Below, in pieces: positions 7,944 through 18,099 of a stretch of DNA of 20,129 nt. This stretch comes from Gnetum montanum. Lineage: Eukaryota > Streptophyta > Gnetopsida > Gnetales > Gnetaceae. Position numbers and translations under genes: made by a program. Within the stretch, counting starts at the first letter, position 1, and every line of letters begins with the position of its first letter. The notes under the pieces are model-generated. The model did not search any database. It saw only the letters and a list, made by a program, of their open reading frames with translations, and had not been told where the DNA came from. The DNA lies in the NCBI GenBank assembly GCA_015680685.1, contig MNCI01029170.1, positions 16,555 to 36,683 of the forward strand, in the 5' to 3' direction.

Positions 7944-8490
7944 TTAAGTTTTTTGAGGGCTCACCTTGTACAAGGTACATTTGATATCATCATACCACTC
8001 TTTTGCGTGTGTGGTGCTAATTGTGGCTATGGATGCATCTTTGATAGTTTGCATGATAGGTGCAATGTAATCCACCATTGAGGTGAGAAATGCATTGAAC
8101 ATGCTAGGAATTATGCTAAGGGATAATGTTGTAATTGTGTTGGAAATGGAATTTTCTCTTTGAGGAACATGTTGAACATCAACAACTGCAAAGTGTTGGA
8201 GTAGGTGTTTTGCCAAGTCATAGTAAGGTTGTAAATGTTGTGCTTTGTAGGTGTAAACCTTTATTACTTGATTGAACACTAGTTGTAAATCACTTTGGAT
8301 CACTATGCATTGGATTCCTAGGTCACGTGTTGCAAGGATGTCTTAGAGGAGACCTTCATACTTCACCATGTTATTGGTGCAAGAAAATAAGAAATAATAT
8401 ACAAAGGATTAGATCTCCCTAGAGTGAAACATGATAATAGCAATGGCGCTACCCCCTTGAGAGGTTGAATCTCCATCAAAATATAGGAAT
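7944..8490 (-). pseudogene. Second RNase H domain (element B), catalytic residues lost
   Basis: Homologous to 890-1290 of element A: FLYFDGDSTSQGGSA gives the first D. The TNNMVKYEGL segment has K where the catalytic E is expected. IQSDLQLVFNQ keeps the central D. QHVPQRENSISNTI has N in place of the last D. Both losses fit G-to-A changes on the coding strand (GAG to AAG, GAT/GAC to AAC). TAA stops follow SREI and YEGLL. The domain continues towards the integrase through AKEWYDDIK. The tandem-RNase H order again marks the Tat lineage. Confidence 0.82.
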
Positions 8491-8689
8491 TCCTCACAGT
8501 TGTTATGCACTTGGCTAATATTGTTGACATGCTCATCCAAGAACTTAGGGTCTATGGTAACTTGATCATCTACTGGTGAAGCCATGAGTTGTGCAGCTAT
8601 TACTTTACCTTTTGTCGAGGCTTGCATGACATAATGTAGGTCAAATCCACTGTTATTGCTTTCCACTGTGCAATTTGACTACTTTCGTA

Positions 8690-9064
8690 GATATTTTTTG
8701 TTATAGCTTAGAGTACACTACTCTTGAAAATGATGTTAACATGACTATGAAAGAGGAAATGCCATCACTTCTTTAGTGAGAAGTCTAGGGTAAGGCATTA
8801 CTTCACATCATTGTATCTCAATTTGTGGGCTACTAATGCATGACTTAGATAGTAGACTAGGATCCTTACACTGTCATCTTGCTTTCGGAAAGGTAGAAAA
8901 GTGATGGGTGTGTTAGAAGTGGCATGGTAGATGTAAAAAGGTTTATGTCCTTGTAGAGGATGAACTGTAGGCAACTGTGCTAACTCTTGCTTAATGTTGT
9001 CAAATGCTTGTTGGTGTTGATCTGTCCAGTTGAAGTGGGTTCCTTTCTTGAGTAAATGTTGCAT
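8690..9064 (-). pseudogene. Ty3-type RNase H domain (element B)
   Basis: Reads MQHLLKKGTHFNWTDQHQQA, then PFYIYHATSNTPITFL, VYYLSHALVAHKLRYNDVK, closely parallel to element A at 361-650. The conserved acidic residue of the A copy (ATSD) is N here (ATSN), and the terminal glutamate motif is replaced by K. The frame shifts between 8798 and 8666, where the next open segment resumes with GFDLHYV. Non-functional remnant; assignment is clear from alignment to element A. Confidence 0.85.
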
Positions 9065-9069
9065 TGTTT

Positions 9070-10243
9070 GTAGCTTGTTGATTAACTAAGCATTAAACAT
9101 ATGTATGAATTGTATTCTACCTTGCAACCCTCATAGATCCTTAAGGTTAGCTAGTGGTGCCAAGTTGGTTATGACCTTAACCTTGTTAGGATCTACACGA
9201 ATACATACTTCGGATACTACAAAGCTGAGCATCCTACTTATTCTAATACCAAAAACAAACTTCTTAAGGTTTAGCCTAATCTCATATGTTAGGCAATGTT
9301 TAAACACTAATTCTAAGTCATTCATGTGGTTGTGGGCCACTTTGGACATAACTACTATATCATCTATGTAGTCATTAAGCAAACTTAGCATATAATCATT
9401 AAATATATAGGTCATTGCATGTTGGTATGTTGCTCTTGCATTCTTTAGTCCAAAAGGCATAATTGTGTAGCAAAATGTACCCTAGGGGGTCATGAAGGTT
9501 GTAATGAGATAGTGCTCAAGGCTGATCCTAATCTAGTTATAGCTCGAGAACCCATCCATGAAGGATAATAAGGCATGTCCGACAATGCTATCGATCAATT
9601 AATCAATACTAGGCAACAGGAAGTCATCTTTGATGGTTGCCTTATTTAGGTCTTAGAAGTCTATGAAAATGTGTATACTTCAATTTTTCTTGGGCACAAC
9701 CATAATTTTGGAGACCTAGTTTTTATAGTCAATAGCTCAGGTGAAACTAGCTTTGTAAAACTTGGCGATCTCATCACGGACTGCCAACACGACCTCAAGT
9801 CAAACCTTGTGTGCTTTCTACTTAACTAGTTTGATGCAGGGATCACGGATGATGTTATGCTAGACTAGGTAGGGTTCTAGGCCTATCATATCCTTGTATG
9901 ACCATGAAAATGCTTTGATGTTATCATTAAGCACTCTAGCAATGTCTTAAGCATGCTAGGGTTCTAGTAAGAAGCTTAGTTTCAACGTTCTCGCCTCATC
10001 GTTGTGCATTTCCACAAGGATCTTGACAAAAGGATCCCCTATGAAATCCCCTACCTCTAGGTCAAGAGCCTTAACTGGATGGTTAGGCTAGTTTAGTAAT
10101 ACTTCTATGGATGCTATGTACTCATTGTAGGCTATAGGCTCGAGGTCTAGGCAATGAGGATCAGTGCATCTCTTAATATTTCCATAAGGCCTTGTGAGGA
10201 CCAAAGGTGAGAAGATCTATTCATGCATAGGCATGTCATGTTC
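9070..10243 (-). pseudogene. Reverse transcriptase with its N-terminal linker (element B)
   Basis: One - frame runs from 10243 to 8798 with scattered stops. It shows a pre-RT linker (YNEYIASIEVLL, EVGDFIGDP), AFSWSYKDM near 9890-9915, VPKKN, DLNKATIKDDFLLPSID, the catalytic SFMDGFSSYN near 9540-9570, MPFGLKNARATYQHAM from 9460, and YIDDIV at about 9352-9369. These are successive RT motifs in the usual order, so the whole domain is present. Stops are mostly TAG, TGA and TAA at sites expected to be Gln, Arg or Trp. The frame opens exactly at a 3' splice-site-like sequence (10244), suggesting this exon was joined to gag-protease by splicing. Confidence 0.9.
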
Positions 10244-10275
10244 CTACAAGAATAAACTAGAAAAATTTTAAGTGG
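10244..10275 (-). promoter_or_regulatory. Candidate 3' splice site before RT (element B)
   Basis: On the - strand TTTTTCTAGTTTATTCTTGTAG ends at 10244 with a T-rich tract and a consensus AG. The next base starts a frame (EHDMPMHE) that is in phase with RT. Ogre elements are known to carry an intron between protease and RT. A donor candidate is the CACTAG/GTTAGG junction at 16650/16649, just after the protease ORF. Confidence 0.45.
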
Positions 10276-10375
10276 AACCTATTTGAAAAAGTTAATATGC
10301 ACAAATAAGAAAAAGCAATCGGATGAATTTTGCTTAAGCATGCATGTAAATTGCTATGGGAAGTAAGCATGTTTG

Positions 10376-10443
10376 TGCTAGTTTTAGGCCTTAGTAGGCT
10401 GTATGCAAGCTAGTTTTAGGCCTTGAAAGGCTATGGATGTGCT
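10376..10443 (-). repeat. Array remnant, 2-3 units
   Basis: GTGCTAGTTTTAGGCCTTAG and AAGCTAGTTTTAGGCCTTGA on the + strand are two units of the element-family repeat, in the - orientation of element B, with a third partial unit at 10439. They resemble the 15929-16325 array (GCTAGTTTAAGGCC) more than the post-pol arrays (GGTCC). Confidence 0.7.
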
Positions 10444-12156
10444 AAACATACCATTTTGGGGAGGGCTGATCATGCTCAAGGGTGGAATTAACTTACGTAT
10501 TTACAAAGCAGCAAAAATCATCTTTTCAGGCTCAATATGGTTGACTACCCTCTCCACTAGGCATTTGGTGATGAGCATAGTATCTAGTTGATGGGTCATT
10601 AACTCACCTCAAGAGGGTATATAGGTGTGGTTTTACCATGGTAACTTGTCATTTTCTTTGCCTTTACCACAAAATTAAGAGCATAGTCTTGCTACTACTT
10701 CTACCTTCGCTACTAGTGGAGAGTGTAGTTGGTGGAAAGATGATGCGTCGGAGTGGACACCTTCACCCAAGGTTAGCAAACATTGCTAAGGGGGAGAGAG
10801 CACTAAGCAGCCTATTGTAGACATACATGAAGGAGAGGAGTCCATCCACATCAGCCAAGTACACCGACTACGCTCTTCTCCTTGCTTCTTCTTTCTATTC
10901 ATTATGGTTTTTTCTTTTGGGAAGGGTTTTGAGGGTTTTAGGGAGCATAGTCGCATGGTGCCACCTGTGCACTTTACTGCAGTAGTGGAAATTACAGCTA
11001 TGCACCATTTGTGGCATAGTGTGGTAGTAGGAAAAGTGTGGTGGCAAGGAAGGTTTTGCTTATTTGTTTTGGATTTTTGCTCCTTTGGGGCTATGTAGGG
11101 TTTAAGGATTTGTAAGATTTTGGGGCTTGGCACATCATGCTTTATAGCATAGTCGATGGGGCCATGACCACCATTACATGATGTGGCACAACCATAGGAT
11201 GCCACGACTACCATCACACATTGTTCTTTTCTTATTTTTTTTAAAGTTCAAGGCTTAGCCCCCCTCCCCCCTCTATTACATGCTATGACATAATCACAAG
11301 GGCCATGGCTACCATCATGCTACATGTAGCACAACCACAATTGATGTTGGGGTTTCGACAACATCAAGGCATGGTGAGGATAGGGTAGGAGGAGATAGTG
11401 TTCTACTACATTTTCTCAAAAAATTTATTTTGTGTATTTTGGGCGAGGTTTAGGGCCTCACAAATTACTCTCTATGGTGCAGCAGCAGGGGCTATAGTTG
11501 CCATTGTGCCTCGTGGTGTAGATGTATGGGCCACAACTATGATTGGTGTTGATTTTTTATTTTTTTCTTTGGGTGGCGAGTAGTAGTAAGCTTGTCATAG
11601 TAGTAGAAGGGACAAGGTGAAACATTCATTTCTATGCCCTCGTGGACTATGCTCTAGGCTTTTTTGGCATCTACCGATGTTCTCTACCTAGGCTGGGGAT
11701 TGTTGGGATTGCGCCTTGAGTAGCAATGGCAAGAGTGGTGAGAGAGAGGATAGCAATAGGACTTGGCAAGCACAATGATTGTATCATTGTGAGGATACTA
11801 TGCTCTCCACGACTATGGGCCAAAACTATGCTCTCTATGCATTGAGAGTTGAGAGAGTAGTTACCACAAGTGTTACTTAAAATTTCTATTTTTGGGACTA
11901 TGCTCTCAACTTAGTCTAGAGTTAGAAAATTTTTTTTAATCCTAGGTGATGTTAATCTTGCAAAGTATGATGTAACCCCAATGAATGTTAGGGACATCAA
12001 ACAAGTTAATTGACATCTTATACTAGTGGGGCCCTTAGGTGTATTGTCAAAGCTAGGCATTTTTGCTATTTTATGTTAATAATTCATAATGTGTATATCA
12101 AAATTTTGTATCTATGACTATATACTAATGCTTTGCCTATTACTTGACGATTGTAG
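10444..12156. other. Non-coding 5' flank of the antisense gene-like locus
   Basis: No convincing protein. It contains TATATA at 10618-10623 (possible + promoter), diverged GCCATGRCTACCATCA-type repeats at 11161, 11201 and 11302, and a C-rich run (CCCCCCTCCCCCCTC near 11260). It also holds a perfect hairpin CACAATGAT/ATCATTGTG at 11771-11791 and four copies of ACTATGCTCT (11646, 11797, 11825, 11897). Could be promoter, first intron or LTR-like sequence of the + strand locus. Confidence 0.4.
10618..10623 (+). promoter_or_regulatory. Possible TATA box for the + strand locus
   Basis: TATATA in GAGGGTATATAGGTGTGG, the only strong TATA-like site upstream of the gene-like exons. The first exon I can define is 1.5 kb downstream, so a long 5' intron would be needed. 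Weak. Confidence 0.25.
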
Positions 12157-15100
12157 GATGGTGCTGAAACCCATTTTGATCGTAGTTGAGCTTGTGGGCA
12201 TCCTATGTTGCATGAGAAAGCTTATCCCCAACACCCCTACATTACATATGTAAGTTGATCATTAGGTAGTGTGGTTCTAGATAGGGTCTCAAGATCTCCT
12301 AGAGTACCTATTGCAATAGTTCAATGTGATCATGTGCTCACACTTGGTGATTGAGGTTACAAGTGCTATCACTGAGATGCTGCTACCTAGGTCTAACCAG
12401 AGCATCATAAAGTTTATCTCAAATGAGTCTGCTGCTAACATTGATGGGGCAAGAGGCTTAGGCAAAGGTCCTAGGGGAGTTAAACTATTATCTAGAGTGT
12501 GTCGTATGATGGAGCTTGCTTGTTATAATAAGAGCAACACCCTTTTTGTCATGCAGCAGTTGCATAATCTATTCCAGAATTCACCTAGAACCATCTCCTG
12601 TGTTGGAGGATAAGTGCTTCTATGGCTTATGTAGTGTTTTTCACTACTTTCTTATATTAAATTACTAATGGTTCTATGGTTGATTGCTAGGTTTAGAGTT
12701 GATGAAGATGACTTGCATGATGATCCAGATGCTTTGGCCTTAACCTACACTACCTTAGAGATTATTTTGTCTAGCACAAATGTTTGGATAGTCATGATTG
12801 AGCAGATGGAATGCCATCTAGAGACCTATATCTCCCATCACTAGAAGGAATACAAGCAATGCAAGACCCATGGCTAGTTAGATGAGATGTGGGCTACTAG
12901 TGAGATTAACTCTGAGGAGGTGTCTATGGCACCTCCCCCATCTCATACTCCTTTGATCCCATGTATGTATCTACATTTTGGTTCATGTGCTTACATATGT
13001 GCCTTTCAATTTATCCTATCTACATGATAAAATGCTAACCTTCTTTTGCTTTGCATTGTAGCAGTGTTTACCTCAATCAAGGTGATGATGGTCACCACAT
13101 GTTGTACAAAGGCCACCCTCATCATGAAATTGGAGATGTGGAAGGTGCATAGCACTTTCTATGCCATAGAGTGCTAGATGCACTGATCGCTTGACTCACA
13201 CATGTTGGGTTAATGGACTTATTCTTGGCCCTTAGCCTAAGTATCCCAATGGCATCATTAACTCCTTTAGCAGTGATGTTAGAAGGTCTGTCACCCAAGT
13301 GTGCAGCATGATGGTAGTGTTGAACCTTAGCGAGGCCTTCTTCACTAATCTCTTTGGCATTCCTATTGATGGCCCAATGATTATTGATAAGACTAGTAGG
13401 GAGGTGGACAGAAAAAATGAGATTGAGGACTAGTTGGAGGCCACTTGATCTGACAAAGGCATATCGATAAAAGATGTGCAGGTGCTTGAGATGCAGGAGC
13501 TTTACCCTTTGTTCCGCGCTCGTGCCTTTCTGAAGTTTCTCTCCCAAGAAAAGATCCTAGGGATGAAACACACATGAGTGATAAAGGAGATGTTGCTAGT
13601 AGGTACAAGATTTATTAGGCCACATAGATAGCCATTGGTTTACATGTAGATATTTCTTGGCTTCAATTCAGCCTCCAAGTGAGGTCCCACATCCACTTCA
13701 CATTCTTCGTAAGATACCTACAAAAGTTTGTAGAGCTTCTAGTCATGTAGGATGATGGACGATGGGTAGTGCAGGATCATGAGTAGCTATCTTGACTGTG
13801 GGTCAAACATATGTTTTCAACCACACACATGCAGGACCCTCCAGAGGAGATCAATCAGTCATTATTATTAATAACCAAGGTTCTTGTGGGACACTTGCAT
13901 TATTCATAAGATAGTATGGGTGAGGGTCCTCAAATTGGAAGTAAGGATGTGGGCAAGGTGGACTGCTACATAGTAGAGATGATGGGGCCATCCAAGGCCA
14001 AGATTAATAGGTCATGTCCTTAAGAGAAAGTTGCCCCTAAGATCAAGAAGCTAACTAGCAACAAGATCTACATTAGGCTATAATATTTTCATGAGGATGT
14101 TGTATGTTAGTATGTGTAGACGCTAGATGCTTTGGTTGTATTTATGCATGTATTTTTTTATGTTGTTCTTTATGTTATGTTTTTATGTTATAATGTCTTA
14201 TGTGTATGCGTGTTTGTTGCAGAAAGAGAAGAGAGTGTTGTGAGAGAAGAAACTAAGGTAGCAAAAATAGAAGCCCTATCTTGGGCTAAGGAGGAGGTAG
14301 CTCCTAGAGATGAGCTCCACAAGGCAATGAAAGCTCTCAATTAGTTGGAAGAAGAGGGGTTGTTGCACCTTGATGGGGGTTATTTTGACACTTTGTTTGA
14401 TGGTATGTAGCTAGGCGAGCCCCTTGCACTCATGCCTAAGGGCTTGTAGGTAATTTATTCTCATTACCATCTATCTTCCCTTATTTACTCTAGTATATTG
14501 AGTTGTGTTAGGTCATGTGCTAATTGCATCTTTGTATTGCAGTGTCAGATGTTTCCACCAGTAGTCCTACATCTACCTACCACATGAAGCCATGGGTAGA
14601 GATGCCAAATAAACTTATCTTCATGGAAGGAATTATTAAGGATGTGATGAATCACTTACAATAAGCAGACCCAAAGCTAGGTATGCATGCAGTGCTATTC
14701 CACTTAATGCTATCCTAATTATTGCTTAAATGATTATTTTTTGGCTAATATTGATCATTTTTTATATGCCTACAAGTCCTAAACTGCAACGAGATCTAAG
14801 TAAGATGGTAAGGATGGATGCTCTGCCAAACCTTTATCTTGAAGTTGATCAAGTGCCTCGTCACATATACGAGACATCTAACAAGTGCATGCTTTCTTGT
14901 GCAAAGTTGTTATGGGTTTGCAGGCACTCTAATGAGCACCTATGAAAATGTGTGCATGAACTACAAAAGAGGGTGACTAGCTAGGATGAGAAGATCAAGG
15001 ATCTTCAATCTAGATATGACTTCATAACAACTAGATTGTGGGGAGATGGCACTTGGCATGCCTCCAAGATTGAGCATGCTAGGTATTAGATAGCTCTTAG

Positions 15101-15755
15101 GGGTAAGAACAAAGCCACATAGGAGCTAGTAGAGTAGTAGCTCTAGATGGATTTACTTGCTTAGAAGAATCAAGATTGGAAGAATTATAGTACAAAGGTT
15201 TATCAATGGGGATAGATGCAAAAAAAATAACAAGCATCAGTACAAGTAGGAGTGTGATGTGTACCTACAATGGTACATGGAAGAGTCTACCAAATGCTAC
15301 CACCTTGAGATGTTTCTTAAATTTTTTTTGTAGCATATGGTCATGAGTGACTCTCTCATTAGAAAAATCATCACCTACTCCAAAGAGGCCTCTTCTACCA
15401 CATTTCCATGGAGCCACTCGCATAGACTACCATGGACAAAGGTAAGATCCTTGCAAGTATTAACTTTGGCTAGGAAGACTAGATGTAACTTTTTGAAGCT
15501 AAGATCCTCTGTTGATTAGAGGTTGGCCTTGGAAAGTTACCTCTAGAGCTCACTGATGTGGTACCCTTCCAAGTCAGTTTCTACTACATTAATTTTTTAT
15601 GCTTTTTATGTTTTGAGTTAGATCACATAATGCATGCTTTCTTACTAATCACACATACTTGTTAATGGTTGTGGTAGGTACCAAGTGATGTTGCAGGTCC
15701 TAGTGACCTAGTAGAGAAAGTAGAACCTCAACCCTCACCTAGCGCTATTGGTTGA
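12157..15755 (+). pseudogene. Decayed multi-exon gene-like locus, antisense to element B, unknown product
   Basis: Open segments bounded by plant-like splice sites. Candidate exons: 12157-12249 (acceptor GATTGTAG, donor GTAAGT), about 12322-12612, 12691-12962 (donor GTATGT), 13062 (acceptor TTTGCATTGTAG) to about 14109, 14223-14449 (acceptor TTTGTTGCAG, donor GTAATT), 14543-14680 (acceptor TTGTATTGCAG, donor GTATGC), about 14775-15300, 15334-15441 (donor GTAAGA), 15678-15755 with TGA stop. Segments include FRVDEDDLHDDPDALALTY, LSEAFFTNLFGIPIDGP (about 13330-13380), KREESVVREETKVAKIEALS, and a charged, probably coiled-coil C-terminal part (VHELQKRV, EKIKDLQSRYDFI). Many TAG stops sit where CAG would fit. 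The LSEAFF..LFGIP pattern recalls plant transposon-associated ORFs and the plant mobile domain, but only weakly. Probably an element-borne or captured gene. Confidence 0.4.
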
Positions 15756-15928
15756 GCATGACCAGATGTACCTCCCACTGGGCTTTTTTACTACATTTTT
15801 GTCATGTGATGCTATTCATGCTATGTATTTCTATTCATATTACATTTTCTATGGATGATTATTTGCTAAATGTAATGTGTAAACTTTTATCCTTGTATGA
15901 TGATTTTATTGCATTTACTATGAGTATG
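15756..15928 (+). other. T-rich 3' region of the antisense locus
   Basis: After the TGA at 15753-15755 comes T-rich sequence with TTTGT and ATGTAA motifs of the kind found in plant 3' UTRs. It runs into the tandem array at 15929. No polyadenylation site can be fixed. Confidence 0.35.
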
Positions 15929-16325
15929 CAAGTTTAGGCCATTATGAGCCATAGCGAGTCTATTGTCAGTTTAAAGCCTTGATGAGCCCCATGCTAGTTT
16001 AAGGTCATAACGAGAGGGCTGATTCTAGTTCAAGGTCATTTCAAGCCATGCGTTGCTATTTTAAGGCCATCTTAGGTCACAACAATAGTTTAAGGAAATT
16101 GCAAGCCTTTGGTGATGGAATTGAAAGTGATAGTTTTAGGCCATTTTGGGCGACAACCTTGCTAGTTTAAGGCCATAGTGGACCATGGAGTTGCCTAGTT
16201 TAAGGGTATGGTGAACCATAGTGTTAGTTTAAGGTCATTCCAGGCCTTTGTGAGCAGATTAAAAGCAATAATTTTAGGCCATTTTGAGTCGCAGCATTTC
16301 CAATTTAAGGCCATAGTGGGCCACA
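15929..16325 (-). repeat. Tandem array between protease and antisense locus, about 12 units
   Basis: On the + strand units follow GCTAGTTTAAGGCCATAGTG plus GGCCAT, with a spacing of about 27-35 bp and a few longer gaps. The GCTAGTTTAAGG core is the reverse complement of the post-pol core CCTTAAACTAGC, so this array has the orientation of element B. It forms a distinct subtype (AAGGCCAT rather than AAGGTCCTAGTAG). Confidence 0.82.
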
Positions 16326-16648
16326 CATTGCTACCTCTCTTTTTGTAATTTTGGATTTTATGATTTTTATGCATTTTAATTTTTTTCTTTCATTAAAGCA
16401 GTAGCTGTGAAAGTGTAAACTAACAAGAAAATGCACAAAAAATTGAATGAATGCATAACCTAAGCAAATAAATGCATAATTTAAGTAATCAAGCTAAATG
16501 CAACTAACATGCTATCGTGCTAATCTAATGCAAGAAAAATGCAACATAAATAGAGAGTAAGGTATAAGGCATGTAAAAGTAAATAGTTGGTAGGAACCTA
16601 GCATGTTTTGGACCAAGGAGGTACCTTAGTTACACAATTACTTCCTAA
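16326..16648. other. AT-rich spacer after the protease ORF
   Basis: No coding potential on either strand. Rich in T on the + strand at 16335-16395 and in A afterwards, with repeated AATGCA words (16440-16550). In element B orientation it would be the 5' part of the putative protease-RT intron. Confidence 0.5.
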
Positions 16649-16649
16649 C

Positions 16650-16955
16650 CTAGTGTGGGTTAGGGGGCATGTAGGGTCTAGATTGCACTACCCGATATTC
16701 CCCATGACCTTTGCTTGCTACATCAAAGTGCAACTCTACCCAAAGGATATCCTTTGGGAGGTCATTGGATTGTACTAGTTTTTCATGTGGGTTTACCTCA
16801 TGTGTTTCATTGTCTACCATAGGTGCATCATCAAGAAAATTAACCTCCGACCCTTGCTCCATATCTATATTTTTGATGACCAAAGGGGTAGCGTTATCAC
16901 TATGGATGATAACTTCACCACCTTCATATGAGAGGTGGATCTCTTGATGAATCAA
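16650..16955 (-). pseudogene. Post-protease polyprotein segment (element B)
   Basis: Same frame as the protease just upstream, following LGRPWLA and a TAG. It starts IHQEIHLSYEGGEVIIHSDN, is acidic, and ends KGHGEYRVVQSRPYMPPNPH before a TAG at the candidate splice donor. Tat polyproteins have such a linker between protease and RT. No catalytic motif of its own. Its end marks the last sense coding before the 6.4-kb gap. Confidence 0.7.
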
Positions 16956-16959
16956 AGAG

Positions 16960-17330
16960 GAGATGGTTTTTAACTAGGCTAGCCAAGGTCTACCCAATAT
17001 CAAGTTAAAGCCTAACATATCTTCGATGATAATGAATTCAGCAGTGGTGGGGAATTGCTCCTCTACTACAAAAGCTATAGTTATGGTGCCCTTGACAATG
17101 ACACATAATCCATTGAAGGATTTCAAGCATGTGGTTTTCATTGGCTTCATTTAGTTTGTGAGGCCTAGCTTGTCCATGACATTGTATGGTATCACGTTTA
17201 TTGCTACTCCATCATCAATAAACACTCTATGAATCTTGCATTACCCAACACATATGGTAATGAACATTGGAGTTGTTATGATGTTGCCCTTATTAGGATT
17301 GATCTTAATTGCTTCATCACAAAATGCTAG
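16960..17330 (-). pseudogene. Retropepsin-like aspartic protease (element B)
   Basis: The protease cleaves the gag-pol polyprotein. The - frame reads RVFIDDGVAINVIPYNVMDK, with the active site aspartate codon at about 17216-17214 in the hydrophobic-D-x-G-x-A-x-N context typical of Ty3 plant proteases (the middle position is D where S or G is usual). It is followed by hydrophobic strands (GTITIAFVVEEQFPTTAEFI) and the C-terminal signature NLILGRPWL near 17005-16975. One active-site copy is expected because the enzyme works as a dimer. A TAG follows the signature. Upstream sequence to 17450 continues in the same frame. Confidence 0.85.
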
Positions 17331-18099
17331 GGATGTGCAACTTGATTCCTATAGTGCAAGGGACAACATCACTACATGGTTCAAGTTCTTGTCTACAAGG
17401 ATGTCCTTCGTAACAGGAATGGAGATCAACATCTACATCAATTCTTCACAATGAACAGGGGAGATCATGATTAGGTCAAACAAGCTCAATGCAATATTTT
17501 TTATTTAAGTGCTTACTTGACATGGGCTAATGCATCCATGAAGTCCTTACCATTGGCCATGTTTTTGTTGGTCTTGACTTCTTCCATGCAGCCTAGGAGA
17601 CGGATTTCTCATGGACATGACTTTAGCTTTGTTTTCTTGGCCTACTTAAGTGCCTTAGTGATCTCTTTTGATTTGCTAGTTATGGCCTCTTCAATTTTTT
17701 TTGGCCATGGGAACCATAGATATGGGGATTAGTTTTGGCAGACCAAATGCTATTTGGTCTTGTTTTTTCCTAACCATTTCATCTACGAGACATTCATTGG
17801 GTCTCTTGTGTTGCCACCTAGTGGATCTACCCATATTGCCAATAAGGTTGGCCCTTAGATAGGAAGGGAACAATGTGTTTCCTACTACTAGGCTTTGGAC
17901 AAGTGAGGAGCTAGCATGTTGGGGAAATATGATGATAAACGATGGATGACTAGTTGTAGCTAATGCAACATGTGGTGGGACCCTAACCACAAAGGGTGTT
18001 TTAAGTGCTCGAGGTGGTTCTCTAACAAAGAAGGGGGGGCCTTGAACCTATGGAGGCTAAAGGGATCCTTGCTATACCAGAGAGCACCCAAACCATGAA
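17331..18099 (-). pseudogene. Gag-protease spacer (element B), poorly preserved
   Basis: Open pieces in the gag/protease frame (17990-17691 and 17450-17331) alternate with stops. The first reads MVRVPPHVALATTSHPSFII and later NECLVDEMVRKKQDQIAFGLP. It is low-complexity and basic towards its end, as in gag-protease linkers, but no domain is recognisable. Indels occur, since the gag C-terminal motif upstream is in another frame. Confidence 0.5.

Noticed and set aside
9105-9371. 88-codon open stretch on the + strand
   Set aside because: It is the complement of the RT YIDD region of element B, which is unmistakable on the - strand.
10786-11217. 143-codon open stretch on the - strand
   Set aside because: It crosses the low-complexity repeat region, has no domain-like pattern, and sits in what looks like 5' flank of the + strand locus; probably a chance open frame.
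13122-13547. 141-codon open stretch on the - strand
   Set aside because: It lies opposite the exon with the LSEAFF motif, where the + strand reading has better splice context and CAG-to-TAG type stops; the - reading looks like a shadow.
14132-14222. Start of an open stretch (MVVFMHVFFYVVLYVMFLCY) as a membrane protein
   Set aside because: T-rich sequence directly before a TTTGTTGCAG acceptor; better explained as intron than as a hydrophobic N-terminus.
10444-15928. Nested LTR retrotransposon filling the protease-RT gap
   Set aside because: I found no direct repeats at the two edges, no PBS or polypurine tract, and no gag or pol motifs inside. An insertion of another type remains possible.
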